Of a stretch of DNA of 34,617 nucleotides, positions 16,939 through 24,048 are shown in pieces. The notes beneath the pieces were generated by a model, which was not told the origin of the DNA, did not search any database, and was given only the letters and a program-made list of their open reading frames with translations. Source of the DNA: Bacillota bacterium (lineage in GTDB: Bacteria; Bacillota; Clostridia; Tissierellales; Peptoniphilaceae); assembly GCA_029003555.1 (NCBI GenBank), contig JAQYCE010000023.1, positions 1 through 34,617 on the forward strand. Reading direction: 5' to 3'. Every line of letters starts with the position of its first letter. Position 1 is the stretch's first letter. A program made the translations under genes and the position numbers.

Positions 16939-17584
16939 AAAACTACTCAAATATTTACTGATCCTGCTCTTGATTGTCAGCCTGCTTACCCTGGCCGGGT
17001 CCTACGCTATGTCCTATCTCGGAACCGCCAACTATCCGGTCCGCTATGGTCGGGAAATTGAGGAAGTGGCCAAGGAAGAAAACCTGGACCCCCGCCTCGT
17101 CGCCGCTATCATCAAAACGGAGTCGGACTTCCGGGCGGATGTTATTGCCAAGGATGGGGGATTAGGGCTCATGCAACTCATGCCCGAGACGGCCAAAGAA
17201 ATGTGCAAGGAGGTCGGCATCGACTACTCGGAAGAGGCGGTCCTTGACCCTGTCACCAACATCAGGTTGGGTTGCCACCACCTGGCCTCCCTGATCCAAA
17301 AGTATCAGAACCGCCACCTGGCTGCTGCTGCCTATAACGTCGGCCACACCAAGGTGGACCAATGGCTGGAGGAGGGAACCATCACCTGGGAATTGGAATC
17401 CATGAAGAAGATTCCTGTACCCATCACCCAAAAGTATGTCCAAAAGGTGGATAAGGCCTTTTCGATTTATTCCGTGTTTTATCCGGACCAGCTGCCGGAG
17501 GATACGGGGAAAATGAACCGGTTCGGTCTGGCCTGGAAGAATTTGCGTCGGACGGCCAATTGGGCCTACCAAAAAGTCAAATAA
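16925..17584 (+). CDS. Membrane-anchored lytic transglycosylase (SLT domain)
   Basis: The start at 16925 puts a signal-anchor (residues 7-32, Leu/Ile rich, after MKFLRK) at the N-terminus; an ATG at 16859 is in frame but would precede it with an unlikely 22 residues. The product is 219 aa. The SLT domain has the catalytic Glu66 in IIKTESDF, GLGLMQLMPETAKEM, NIRLGCHHL and AAAYNVGHTKVDQWL, all typical of Slt70-like enzymes. It should cleave glycan strands of peptidoglycan outside the membrane. It overlaps coaE by 14 bp and ends the polA-coaE unit with a terminator at 17611-17635. The start has a weak site, GGAGAGAG. Confidence 0.93.
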   Translation: MKFLRKLLKYLLILLLIVSLLTLAGSYAMSYLGTANYPVRYGREIEEVAKEENLDPRLVAAIIKTESDFRADVIAKDGGLGLMQLMPETAKEMCKEVGIDYSEEAVLDPVTNIRLGCHHLASLIQKYQNRHLAAAAYNVGHTKVDQWLEEGTITWELESMKKIPVPITQKYVQKVDKAFSIYSVFYPDQLPEDTGKMNRFGLAWKNLRRTANWAYQKVK

Positions 17585-17610
17585 GTTCCCAGGAAAAAGG
17601 GATTAAGATG

Positions 17611-17635
17611 AGCCGGGTCTAATGCCCGGCTTTTT
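17611..17635 (+). terminator. Intrinsic terminator of the polA-coaE-transglycosylase unit
   Basis: AGCCGGG (17611-17617) pairs with CCCGGCT (17625-17631), followed by T bases to 17635. The AT-rich stretch 17637-17754 after it holds no gene I can support. Confidence 0.9.
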
Positions 17636-17754
17636 CTATCGTACAAATTTTTTATTATGCTTGAAGAATTTGAGAATTAAATATAGAATAAATGGAGTTC
17701 AAACAAACGAATGGCTGGGGAGTTTATTTTTTTGTTGGCATATTTTTAAATAAC

Positions 17755-17782
17755 TTGTCAGACTTTCTATTTGTGTTATAAT
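17755..17782 (+). promoter_or_regulatory. Promoter of tRNA-Leu(GAG)
   Basis: TTGTCA at 17755-17760, a 16-nt spacer and a perfect TATAAT at 17777-17782. The start point would be near 17789, 20 nt before the mature tRNA. Confidence 0.85.
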
Positions 17783-17808
17783 AGTCAAGTCGCTATATTT
17801 TTTTGCAT

Positions 17809-17893
17809 GCAGAAGTGGTGGAACTGGCAGACACGCCATCTTGAGGGGGTGGTGAGCCAAAAGCTCTTGTGGGTTCGAATCCCATCTTCTGCA
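17809..17893 (+). tRNA. tRNA-Leu (anticodon GAG)
   Basis: The 85-nt sequence has acceptor arms GCAGAAG and CTTCTGC, a D loop with CTGGCAGA, anticodon stem CCATC/GGTGG with loop TTGAGGG (anticodon GAG, reading CUC and CUU), a long variable arm GAGC/GCTC and the T loop TTCGAAT. The discriminator base is A at 17893; CCA is not encoded. A strong terminator begins 9 nt later. Confidence 0.97.
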
Positions 17894-17901
17894 TCCTTTT
17901 A

Positions 17902-17938
17902 GGCGGAGAACGGCTTGACCCGTTCTCCGCCATTTTTT
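17902..17938 (+). terminator. Intrinsic terminator between tRNA-Leu and rnfC
   Basis: A perfect 12-bp stem, GGCGGAGAACGG (17902-17913) with CCGTTCTCCGCC (17920-17931), loop CTTGAC, then six T bases (17933-17938). Only 31 nt separate it from the rnfC ATG and they contain no recognisable promoter. Confidence 0.96.
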
Positions 17939-17969
17939 ATTTAAAAGGTAGATGAGAGGAGTGTGGCAA

Positions 17970-19301
17970 ATGAAACTCGAAAATTTGACTTTCCGAGGCG
18001 GTACGCATATCGAAGAGTTCAAGGAGCTGTCGAGTGGTTCGCTTCCAAGCCCCATGCCTGCACCGGGAAAGGTGACCCTCACCATGTCCCAACATATCGG
18101 TGCACCGGCTAAACCCCTGGTAAAGAAGGGGGATGAGGTCAAGATGGGCCAGAAGATCGCAGAGGCAGGTGGCTTCGTCTCCGCGCCGGTTCATTCTTCG
18201 GTCTCGGGCACAGTACTTGGAATCGTGAACTACCGTTCGGCAACCGGTCAACTGGTTCAGGCCATTGAAATTGAGAACGATGGTCAGGACAGCCTGGGTT
18301 ATGAAGAGGTGGACCGGTCTAAGGATGATCTCTCGGTAGAGGAGATGCTGGATTACATAAAAGAAGCCGGCATCGTCGGCATGGGCGGGGCCGGATTCCC
18401 GACCCACGTCAAGCTCCAGCCGCCCAAGGATACCCCGGTTGACACCATCATTATTAACGGCGCTGAATGCGAACCCTATTTAACCTGCGATGATGTCACC
18501 ATGCGGACCAAGCCGGAAAAGATTGTCGCCGGTCTGGCTTTGATGATGAAGATTGCCGGGGCAAAAAAAGGCTTTATTGCGATTGAAGATAACAAGCCGG
18601 ATGCTATCGCTGCTGTAGAAAAGGCCTTGGAAGGCAAGGGAGAGAACATGGCCCTGGCCGTCCTGAAGACCAAGTACCCCCAGGGCGATGAAAAGCGGAT
18701 CATCACCGCTGTCACCGGACGGGAAGTCCCCATGGGTGGCCTGCCTGCCGCTGTTGGCTGCATTGTCGATAACGTGGGAACTACCTGTGCGATTGTCGAT
18801 GCGGTGTATTATGGGAAGCCCCTTTATGAGCGTGTGGTGACCGTCACCGGGCACGCCTTGAATGAGCCCAAGAACCTGGTTGTCCGCTTCGGAACCACCA
18901 TCGGCGAAGTCCTGGACTATGCCGGAGGATTGGCCACAGAAGCCGGAAAGATCATCTTCGGCGGCCCCATGATGGGTGTGGCCCAGGCCAGTGTGGATTC
19001 GGTTACAGACAAGAGAAACAACGGAATCCTCGTTTTGACGAAGGAAGAAGCGGAGCCCCAGAGGATCGATCCCTGCATCCGCTGCAACCGCTGCGTGGAA
19101 GTTTGCCCGGTCTTCCTTGAACCCCTGATCATTGCCTCCGCCTCCAAGATGGAGAACTGGGATATTGCCCAGGCCAATGATGTCACGGCCTGCATCGAAT
19201 GCGGGTCATGCTCTTATATCTGTCCCTCTCACCGTCCTCTGACTGAATTGATCCGCTTTGGGAAGCAAGAAGTCATGGCGATGAACCGGAAGAAAAAGTA
19301 G
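17970..19301 (+). CDS. rnfC: Rnf electron transport complex subunit C
   Basis: RnfC is the peripheral, NADH-binding iron-sulfur subunit of the ferredoxin:NAD+ oxidoreductase. The start at 17970 gives the family's usual beginning, LTFRGGTH, and has AGGAG 9 nt upstream; an ATG at 17952 is in frame without a site. The protein is 443 aa. An N-terminal barrel-sandwich domain is followed by GMGGAGFPTHVKL and INGAECEPYLTCDD, the flavin/NADH-binding region, and by two [4Fe-4S] motifs, CIRCNRCVEVCP from Cys369 and CIECGSCSYICP from Cys408. It is the first gene of rnfCDGEAB and follows a tRNA-Leu terminator directly. Confidence 0.97.
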   Translation: MKLENLTFRGGTHIEEFKELSSGSLPSPMPAPGKVTLTMSQHIGAPAKPLVKKGDEVKMGQKIAEAGGFVSAPVHSSVSGTVLGIVNYRSATGQLVQAIEIENDGQDSLGYEEVDRSKDDLSVEEMLDYIKEAGIVGMGGAGFPTHVKLQPPKDTPVDTIIINGAECEPYLTCDDVTMRTKPEKIVAGLALMMKIAGAKKGFIAIEDNKPDAIAAVEKALEGKGENMALAVLKTKYPQGDEKRIITAVTGREVPMGGLPAAVGCIVDNVGTTCAIVDAVYYGKPLYERVVTVTGHALNEPKNLVVRFGTTIGEVLDYAGGLATEAGKIIFGGPMMGVAQASVDSVTDKRNNGILVLTKEEAEPQRIDPCIRCNRCVEVCPVFLEPLIIASASKMENWDIAQANDVTACIECGSCSYICPSHRPLTELIRFGKQEVMAMNRKKK

Positions 19302-19312
19302 AGGAGGATTTC

Positions 19313-20314
19313 ATGCCAAACGTAAATACTCCTGTTCAGGAAGGGTCCCTCTTAAAGGTGACCTCCTCGCCGCATGTGCGGACGGAGGACTCCATCCAGC
19401 GGATCATGCTCGATGTTATCATCGCCATGGTTCCGGCTATTGTTGCCTCCTGTGTCTTCTTCGGCTTTGCTGCCATTTCACTGATCGCTGTTTGTGTGAT
19501 CGCTGCTGTGGCCGCAGAAGCCCTTTGCCAGAAGGTCATGGGGCGGAGGGTCTCCATTGACGACCTCTCCGCTGTGGTAACCGGAATTTTATTAGCATTT
19601 AACCTCCCTGCAGGTTTTCCCCTTTGGAAAGCAGCCGTCGGCGCTGTCTTTTCCATCGTCGTTGTTAAACAGCTCTTCGGCGGGCTCGGTTCCAACTTCA
19701 TGAACCCTGCTCTTGCCGGTCGTGCTTTCCTCCTGGCCCAATGGGGCAAGGAAATGACAGCTACTCCCCTGCCCTTTAAGGCAGATACCCTGTCCGGTCC
19801 GACCCCCCTGGCAGCCATCAAGGCCATCCAAGGCGGCGCTGCTTCCGGTGATGTCGTCGTCCCCAGCCTCATGGATTTATTCCTGGGTAAAGTGCCCGGT
19901 ATGTTGGGTGAAGTTTCCGCTGCTGCCCTCTTACTCGGTGCGATTTACTTATTGATTCGTGGCGTTATCCAACTCCGGATCCCCCTGGCCTACATCGGTT
20001 CCTTCGCCGTCTTTACCTTCATTTTCGGCATGATTAATGGAACAAACGGTCTCGGCGACATTCCTTATCAGATCCTCTCCGGTGGATTAATCCTGGGCGC
20101 CTTCTTTATGGCGACCGACTATGCCTCAAGCCCTGTTACTTCAAAAGGCCAGCTCATCTTTGGCTTGGGTGCAGGATTCCTGACGGCCCTGATTCGAAAC
20201 TTCGGCGGCTATCCGGAAGGCGTTTCTTACGCCATCCTCTTAATGAACGTTGCCACACCGCTGATTGACAAGTTCGTAAAGAATAAAACATTTGGGAGGG
20301 TGAAAGATGAATAA
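19313..20314 (+). CDS. rnfD: Rnf electron transport complex subunit D
   Basis: The 333-residue integral membrane protein has about ten hydrophobic segments and is part of the ion-translocating core. RnfD carries covalently bound FMN at a Thr in a D-x-x-S-G-A-T type motif; here the sequence is DTLSGPTPLA with Thr164, so Ala before the Thr is replaced by Pro. The neighbouring GGLGSNFMNPALAGRAFLLA block is typical of the family. The start has GAGGAGG upstream, 11 bp after rnfC. rnfG starts 8 bp before its end. Confidence 0.96.
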   Translation: MPNVNTPVQEGSLLKVTSSPHVRTEDSIQRIMLDVIIAMVPAIVASCVFFGFAAISLIAVCVIAAVAAEALCQKVMGRRVSIDDLSAVVTGILLAFNLPAGFPLWKAAVGAVFSIVVVKQLFGGLGSNFMNPALAGRAFLLAQWGKEMTATPLPFKADTLSGPTPLAAIKAIQGGAASGDVVVPSLMDLFLGKVPGMLGEVSAAALLLGAIYLLIRGVIQLRIPLAYIGSFAVFTFIFGMINGTNGLGDIPYQILSGGLILGAFFMATDYASSPVTSKGQLIFGLGAGFLTALIRNFGGYPEGVSYAILLMNVATPLIDKFVKNKTFGRVKDE

Positions 20315-20876
20315 GACTATTCAATATGCCATTCGACTTCTTATCATTTGCGCAGTTGCGACCCTGGTCCTTGCCTATACTAACTCCCAGACGGCTCCGG
20401 TTATTGCTGAACGGCAAAAACAAGAAACCATTGCAGCCTACAAAAAGGTCTTTCCGGATGCGGAAGAGGTCCAGCCGGTTGGCGATGATTCTCTTCTCAA
20501 CAAGCACATTCTTGACATCCAGGAAGCCAAGGTTGGGGGAGAAACTAAGGGTTATATTTTCAACGTGGAATCCCCAAGTGGTTATGACGGCCCGGTTACT
20601 TATGTTGTTGGAGTAACAACGGATGGAGCAGTAACAGGCTTCCAAGTTATCAGCCAAACAGAGACCAAGGGCTTTGGTGCCGCTGTTGCGGATGAAGCCT
20701 ATGCCCAAGCCATGGTCGGTTCCATTCTGACGGGTGAAATCAAGCGCGGTGAAAGTGCCGGCGAATCAACTATTCCTGGCCTTTCCGGTGCGACCAAGAC
20801 CACCAATGCTGTTCTGGGGGGGATGAATGAAGTCTCCCGGGTCCTGGGTCAATTGAGTGGAAGTGAGGCTAAGTAA
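20307..20876 (+). CDS. rnfG: Rnf electron transport complex subunit G
   Basis: The 189-residue protein has one N-terminal membrane anchor (about 8-25) and an FMN-binding domain outside the membrane. The FMN is attached to the Thr of SGAT, here Thr163 in GLSGATKTTNAV; the Asp that usually stands three residues before the Ser is Pro in this protein. GFQVISQTETKGFGAAV is the conserved block that precedes it. The gene overlaps rnfD by 8 bp and rnfE by 1 bp. The ApbE transferase needed for attachment is not in the window. Confidence 0.95.
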   Translation: MNKTIQYAIRLLIICAVATLVLAYTNSQTAPVIAERQKQETIAAYKKVFPDAEEVQPVGDDSLLNKHILDIQEAKVGGETKGYIFNVESPSGYDGPVTYVVGVTTDGAVTGFQVISQTETKGFGAAVADEAYAQAMVGSILTGEIKRGESAGESTIPGLSGATKTTNAVLGGMNEVSRVLGQLSGSEAK

Positions 20877-21526
20877 TGAGTAAAAAGACATTATTTACCG
20901 ACGGTATCCTGAAAAACAACCCCGTTCTGGTTCAGCTGATCGGCCTTTGCTCCGTTCTCGCTGTATCCACAGAAGCCATCAACGCCCTGGGTATGGGAAT
21001 TTCCCTCCTCTTGGTTTTGACCGCTTCCAACGTGGTTATTTCCCTCCTCCGTAATTTTATTCCTGATGAAATTCGTATCCCTTCCTTTATCGTGGTTGTG
21101 GCCTCCTTTGTTACCATCCTGGAGATGGCCCTCCATGCCTTTGTTCCTGACCTTTATAATGCCCTGGGGATTTTCCTGCCCCTGATCGTTGTAAACTGCA
21201 TTATTTTGGGCCGGGCCGAAGCCTTCGCCTACAAAAATGGTGTGGTGGATTCTCTGATCGATGGTCTGGGCAACGGCTTTGGCTATACCTTGGTTATTAC
21301 CGCTGTCGCCATTGTCCGTGAGTTGTTGGGCAACGGGTCCTTCTTCGGCATGTCATTCATTCCCGAAGACTATGTCCTGCCCTTCTTCCAACAACCCGCT
21401 TCTGCCTACATCATCCTGGGCATCTTTATTGCCCTGACAACCTATAACCGGCAGAAGAGAAGAGAAGAGGAACTGGCCAAGCCGATCGAGCCAGACCTGT
21501 CGGCCATTGAGAGAGGAGAAGCATAA
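20876..21526 (+). CDS. rnfE: Rnf electron transport complex subunit E
   Basis: The 216-residue protein has six hydrophobic segments and is homologous to RnfA and to NqrD. Typical blocks are the N-terminal NPVLVQLIGLCSVLAVS, ALGIFLPLIVVNCIILGRAEAFA and DGLGNGFGYTLVI. RnfE and RnfA form the membrane pair that holds a [2Fe-2S] cluster between them, with Cys residues in the inverted-repeat helices (LCSVLAV and VNCIILG here). The C-terminal tail is charged. TAATG overlaps join it to rnfG and rnfA. Confidence 0.96.
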   Translation: MSKKTLFTDGILKNNPVLVQLIGLCSVLAVSTEAINALGMGISLLLVLTASNVVISLLRNFIPDEIRIPSFIVVVASFVTILEMALHAFVPDLYNALGIFLPLIVVNCIILGRAEAFAYKNGVVDSLIDGLGNGFGYTLVITAVAIVRELLGNGSFFGMSFIPEDYVLPFFQQPASAYIILGIFIALTTYNRQKRREEELAKPIEPDLSAIERGEA

Positions 21527-22104
21527 TGCAAAATATTCCTATGATTGTCTTCTCGACGATTTTCATTAATAACTATGTTTTCGCCCAGTTCCTTGGGATC
21601 TGCCCCTCCATCGGTGTCACCAATAAGGTGGAATCCGCCCTGGGTATGGGGATGGCGGTCACCTTTGTTGTGACCTTTGCATCGGCCATCACCTGGTTGA
21701 TTGATACTTATCTTCTTCAACCCAACCTGATTTACCTCCGGACTATCGCCTTTATTTTGGTGATTGCAACCCTGGTTCAAATCGTTGAGATGTTCCTGAA
21801 GAAGTCTGCACCGGGCCTCTATGGCGCCCTGGGCATCTACCTCCCCTTGATTACGACCAACTGCATGGTTCTGGGTGTTGCCCTATTGAACGTTCAAACC
21901 GGTTACGGCCTCATTGAAACCATCTTCTCCGGTCTCTCTGCCGCCATCGGTTTCTTCATGGCCATCGTCCTTCTCGCTGCAATCCGTGAGCGCTATGATA
22001 TTAACGACCAAATCCCCAAGGCCTTCCGCAATGTTCCTATGGCCATGATCACCTTGGGCCTGATGTCCATCGCCTTCTCCGGATTCTCCGGAATGTTTGG
22101 ATAA
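21526..22104 (+). CDS. rnfA: Rnf electron transport complex subunit A
   Basis: The 192-residue protein has six hydrophobic segments and is homologous to NqrE. Conserved blocks are INNYVFAQFLGICPSIGVT at the start and ALGIYLPLITTNCMVLGVALL in the middle, each with one of the Cys residues that bind the shared [2Fe-2S] cluster. Its topology is the inverse of RnfE. It overlaps rnfE by 1 bp; rnfB follows after 10 bp. Confidence 0.97.
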   Translation: MQNIPMIVFSTIFINNYVFAQFLGICPSIGVTNKVESALGMGMAVTFVVTFASAITWLIDTYLLQPNLIYLRTIAFILVIATLVQIVEMFLKKSAPGLYGALGIYLPLITTNCMVLGVALLNVQTGYGLIETIFSGLSAAIGFFMAIVLLAAIRERYDINDQIPKAFRNVPMAMITLGLMSIAFSGFSGMFG

Positions 22105-22114
22105 GGAGGAGACA

Positions 22115-22972
22115 ATGGATCAATTAATTCAGCCAGTTATAATCATGTCCATCCTCGGCGCTCTCTTTGCTTTAATGCTGGGGGTTGTTTCAAAACTCAC
22201 CTATATTGAGGTGGATCCCAAGATCACCCAGGTCCGGGAAGCTCTTCCCGGAGCCAACTGTGGTGCCTGCGGCTATCCCGGTTGCGACAATATGGCGGAA
22301 GCCATTGCTACGGGCAAGGCTCCCGTTAACGGATGCCCTGTCGGCGGAGAGAAGTCGGCTGCCGCTATTGCTGCCATCATGGGAACGTATGCTTCCGCCT
22401 CCCAGCGGATGGTGGCCTCCGTCCTCTGCCAGGGGGACAAGGACCACACCCGTGAACTCTTCGACTATTCCGGCGTGGACGATTGCCGGGTCATGACCAA
22501 GTCATATGGGGGCTGCAAGTCCTGCCTCTACGGCTGCCTGGGCTGCGGAACCTGCCAGAAGGTCTGCGATTACGGAGCCATTAAGATGGTCAACGGCCTT
22601 GCCACCATCGATCAGGAAAAGTGTGTGGCCTGCATGAAGTGCATCAACACTTGCCCCAAGCACATCATCAACCTGGTTCCCTACCATGCACCGGCTTTGG
22701 TTAAGTGCTCCAACCCCGAATTCGGCAAGCCGGTTTCCGGAAACTGCTCCATCGGCTGCATCGGTTGCTCACTCTGCACTCGACAGGCTCCCGAGGAGTT
22801 CGTCATGGAGGGCAAGCTGGCCCGGCCCAGCTTCCATGAAGGCTATGACACGGAAAAAGCCCAAGCCGCTGCAGACAAGTGCCCCGGCAAGTGCATTGTC
22901 CTGGATCCCCATCCGGACGTCAATGCGGTCATTCCCGAGGACGAATCCGAAGTGGAAGTAGCCAGCAAATAA
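22115..22972 (+). CDS. rnfB: Rnf electron transport complex subunit B
   Basis: RnfB accepts electrons from reduced ferredoxin. The start at 22115 has AAGGAGG upstream; an ATG at 22097 lies within rnfA and is less likely. The 285-residue protein has one N-terminal membrane helix (about 7-27), a Fes-type [4Fe-4S] domain from Cys49 (NCGACGYPGCDNMAEAI), then two ferredoxin motifs CGTCQKVCDYGAI and CVACMKCINTCPKHII and a further Cys-rich segment CSIGCIGCSLCTRQAP. The gene ends the rnf operon; a strong terminator follows. The six-gene order CDGEAB is that of clostridial Rnf. Confidence 0.97.
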   Translation: MDQLIQPVIIMSILGALFALMLGVVSKLTYIEVDPKITQVREALPGANCGACGYPGCDNMAEAIATGKAPVNGCPVGGEKSAAAIAAIMGTYASASQRMVASVLCQGDKDHTRELFDYSGVDDCRVMTKSYGGCKSCLYGCLGCGTCQKVCDYGAIKMVNGLATIDQEKCVACMKCINTCPKHIINLVPYHAPALVKCSNPEFGKPVSGNCSIGCIGCSLCTRQAPEEFVMEGKLARPSFHEGYDTEKAQAAADKCPGKCIVLDPHPDVNAVIPEDESEVEVASK

Positions 22973-22984
22973 GAGATAAAGAAG

Positions 22985-23018
22985 AATCCCTTCTTCCTTG
23001 CGAAGAAGGGATTTTTTT
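22985..23018 (+). terminator. Intrinsic terminator of the rnf operon
   Basis: A 12-bp stem, AATCCCTTCTTC (22985-22996) with GAAGAAGGGATT (23002-23013), loop CTTGC and a T-run to 23018. Confidence 0.96.
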
Positions 23019-23032
23019 GGACTTTTTGGCCC

Positions 23033-23056
23033 GCCTCCCTTTCTTGAAAGGGAGGC
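23033..23056. promoter_or_regulatory. 24-bp palindrome overlapping a -35 box
   Basis: GCCTCCCTTTC (23033-23043), TT, GAAAGGGAGGC (23046-23056) is a perfect inverted repeat of 11 bp per arm. It contains the -35 hexamer of the promoter for the next gene. It could be a repressor site, or a second hairpin that stops readthrough from rnf; CTTTCCTTT follows but is a poor T-run. Confidence 0.6.
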
Positions 23057-23072
23057 TTTCCTTTGCTAGAAT
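23044..23072 (+). promoter_or_regulatory. Promoter of the NusG-II/Gx/radC unit
   Basis: TTGAAA at 23044-23049, a 17-nt spacer and TAGAAT at 23067-23072. The start point would be near 23079, about 16 nt before the ATG at 23095. Confidence 0.75.
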
Positions 23073-23094
23073 GAGTCAGAAAGTGGGGATACTT

Positions 23095-23502
23095 ATGAAA
23101 AAAGAACACGGGATGACGAAAGCGGACCTTCTCCTCATCTTGCTCTTAGTGGGGGGGAGCCTCTTTTTTCTCATTGAACCCATCTTCCGGAGCCGGGACC
23201 TTGACCAGCGATGGCTGTCTGTCCAGGTGGATGGAAAGCTGGTGGACGAAATTCCTTTAGACCAAAACAAAGAAAAAAAATCATATACCTACCGAACTGA
23301 ATTCGGAACCAACATCATCCAAATTGATCATGGCCAAGCCTTCGTTTCCGAGGCGGACTGCCCGGACAAGCTATGCATGCGCCAGGGAAAGATTTCCCGG
23401 CCGGGAGCCATGATCGTCTGCCTCCCCAACCGCTTTGTCGTAGAAGTGAAATCGAAGGGACCGGATAAGAATCCTGACCATCCGGATATCATCTTGCATT
23501 AG
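23095..23502 (+). CDS. NusG domain II-like membrane-anchored protein
   Basis: The start at 23095 lies just after the promoter and gives a compact 135-residue protein; the frame is open further upstream but that would run into the rnf terminator. Residues about 10-28 form one membrane segment; the rest is a beta-rich domain of the NusG domain II type, with the typical SEADCPDKLCMRQGKI and GAMIVCLPNRFVVEV, including conserved Cys residues. The function of this family is not established. In many Clostridia it sits next to the Gx-type membrane protein, as here (9 bp to the next gene). Confidence 0.85.
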   Translation: MKKEHGMTKADLLLILLLVGGSLFFLIEPIFRSRDLDQRWLSVQVDGKLVDEIPLDQNKEKKSYTYRTEFGTNIIQIDHGQAFVSEADCPDKLCMRQGKISRPGAMIVCLPNRFVVEVKSKGPDKNPDHPDIILH

Positions 23503-23511
23503 GAGGCCTTC

Positions 23512-24018
23512 ATGAAAACAAGAAAAATGGTCTTTGTGGCCCTCCTGACCTCCCTGGCCCTGGTGATTTCTTTATTCGAGCATTACTTTCCCGTCCCGGT
23601 GGGCATACCCGGTGCCAAGCTGGGCCTATCCAACCTGGTCATCCTGACGGCCATCGCTGCCTTCGGACCCAAAGAAGGCTTTACCATTGCCATCCTCAAG
23701 TCCTTTCTCCTCATGCTATTGACAGGGGCAGTGACCTCCTTCTTCTACTCCCTGGCGGGATCCGTCCTGTCCTCCCTGGTCATGAGCCTGGCTATCCGCT
23801 TCCTGGTCCCCCCTCTATCCCTGGTAGGGGTCAGTGAGCTGGGGGCCTTCAGCCATAATCTGGGCCAGGTTCTGGTGGCTTCCCTTGTCCTGGAAAATTC
23901 GTCCATCTTCTACTACCTCCCCATCATGACCCTGGTGGGAGCGGCTTCCGGCCTCTTTATCGGCCTGGCTGCCCGCCAGGTGACCGGCCATCTGATGAAA
24001 GTCTACCGGTCATACTAG
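23512..24018 (+). CDS. Gx transporter / heptaprenyl diphosphate synthase component I family membrane protein
   Basis: The 168-residue protein has five to six hydrophobic segments. The blocks VPVGIPGAKLGLSNLVILTAI and FGPKEGFTIAILKSFLLMLLTG are characteristic of the family annotated as heptaprenyl diphosphate synthase component I (PF07456) or Gx transporter, related to ECF-type substrate-binding membrane proteins. The transported or bound compound is not known. The start has AGGAGG, 9 bp after the previous gene. No polyprenyl synthase gene is adjacent. Confidence 0.85.
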   Translation: MKTRKMVFVALLTSLALVISLFEHYFPVPVGIPGAKLGLSNLVILTAIAAFGPKEGFTIAILKSFLLMLLTGAVTSFFYSLAGSVLSSLVMSLAIRFLVPPLSLVGVSELGAFSHNLGQVLVASLVLENSSIFYYLPIMTLVGAASGLFIGLAARQVTGHLMKVYRSY

Positions 24019-24022
24019 TTCC

Positions 24023-24045
24023 GGCTCCTCCTTGAGGAGGAAGCC
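24023..24045 (+). promoter_or_regulatory. Hairpin enclosing the radC Shine-Dalgarno sequence
   Basis: GGCT-CCTCC (24023-24031) pairs with GGAGG-A-AGCC (24036-24045) around loop TTGA, with one bulged A at 24041. The right arm is the Shine-Dalgarno sequence of radC (ATG at 24049), so the folded RNA would hide it. There is no T-run. Confidence 0.55.
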
Positions 24046-24048
24046 CAA

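Noticed and set aside
13527-17893. The two tRNA-Leu genes as attachment sites of an integrated element
   Set aside because: No integrase, no direct repeat of a tRNA 3' end and only housekeeping genes between them.
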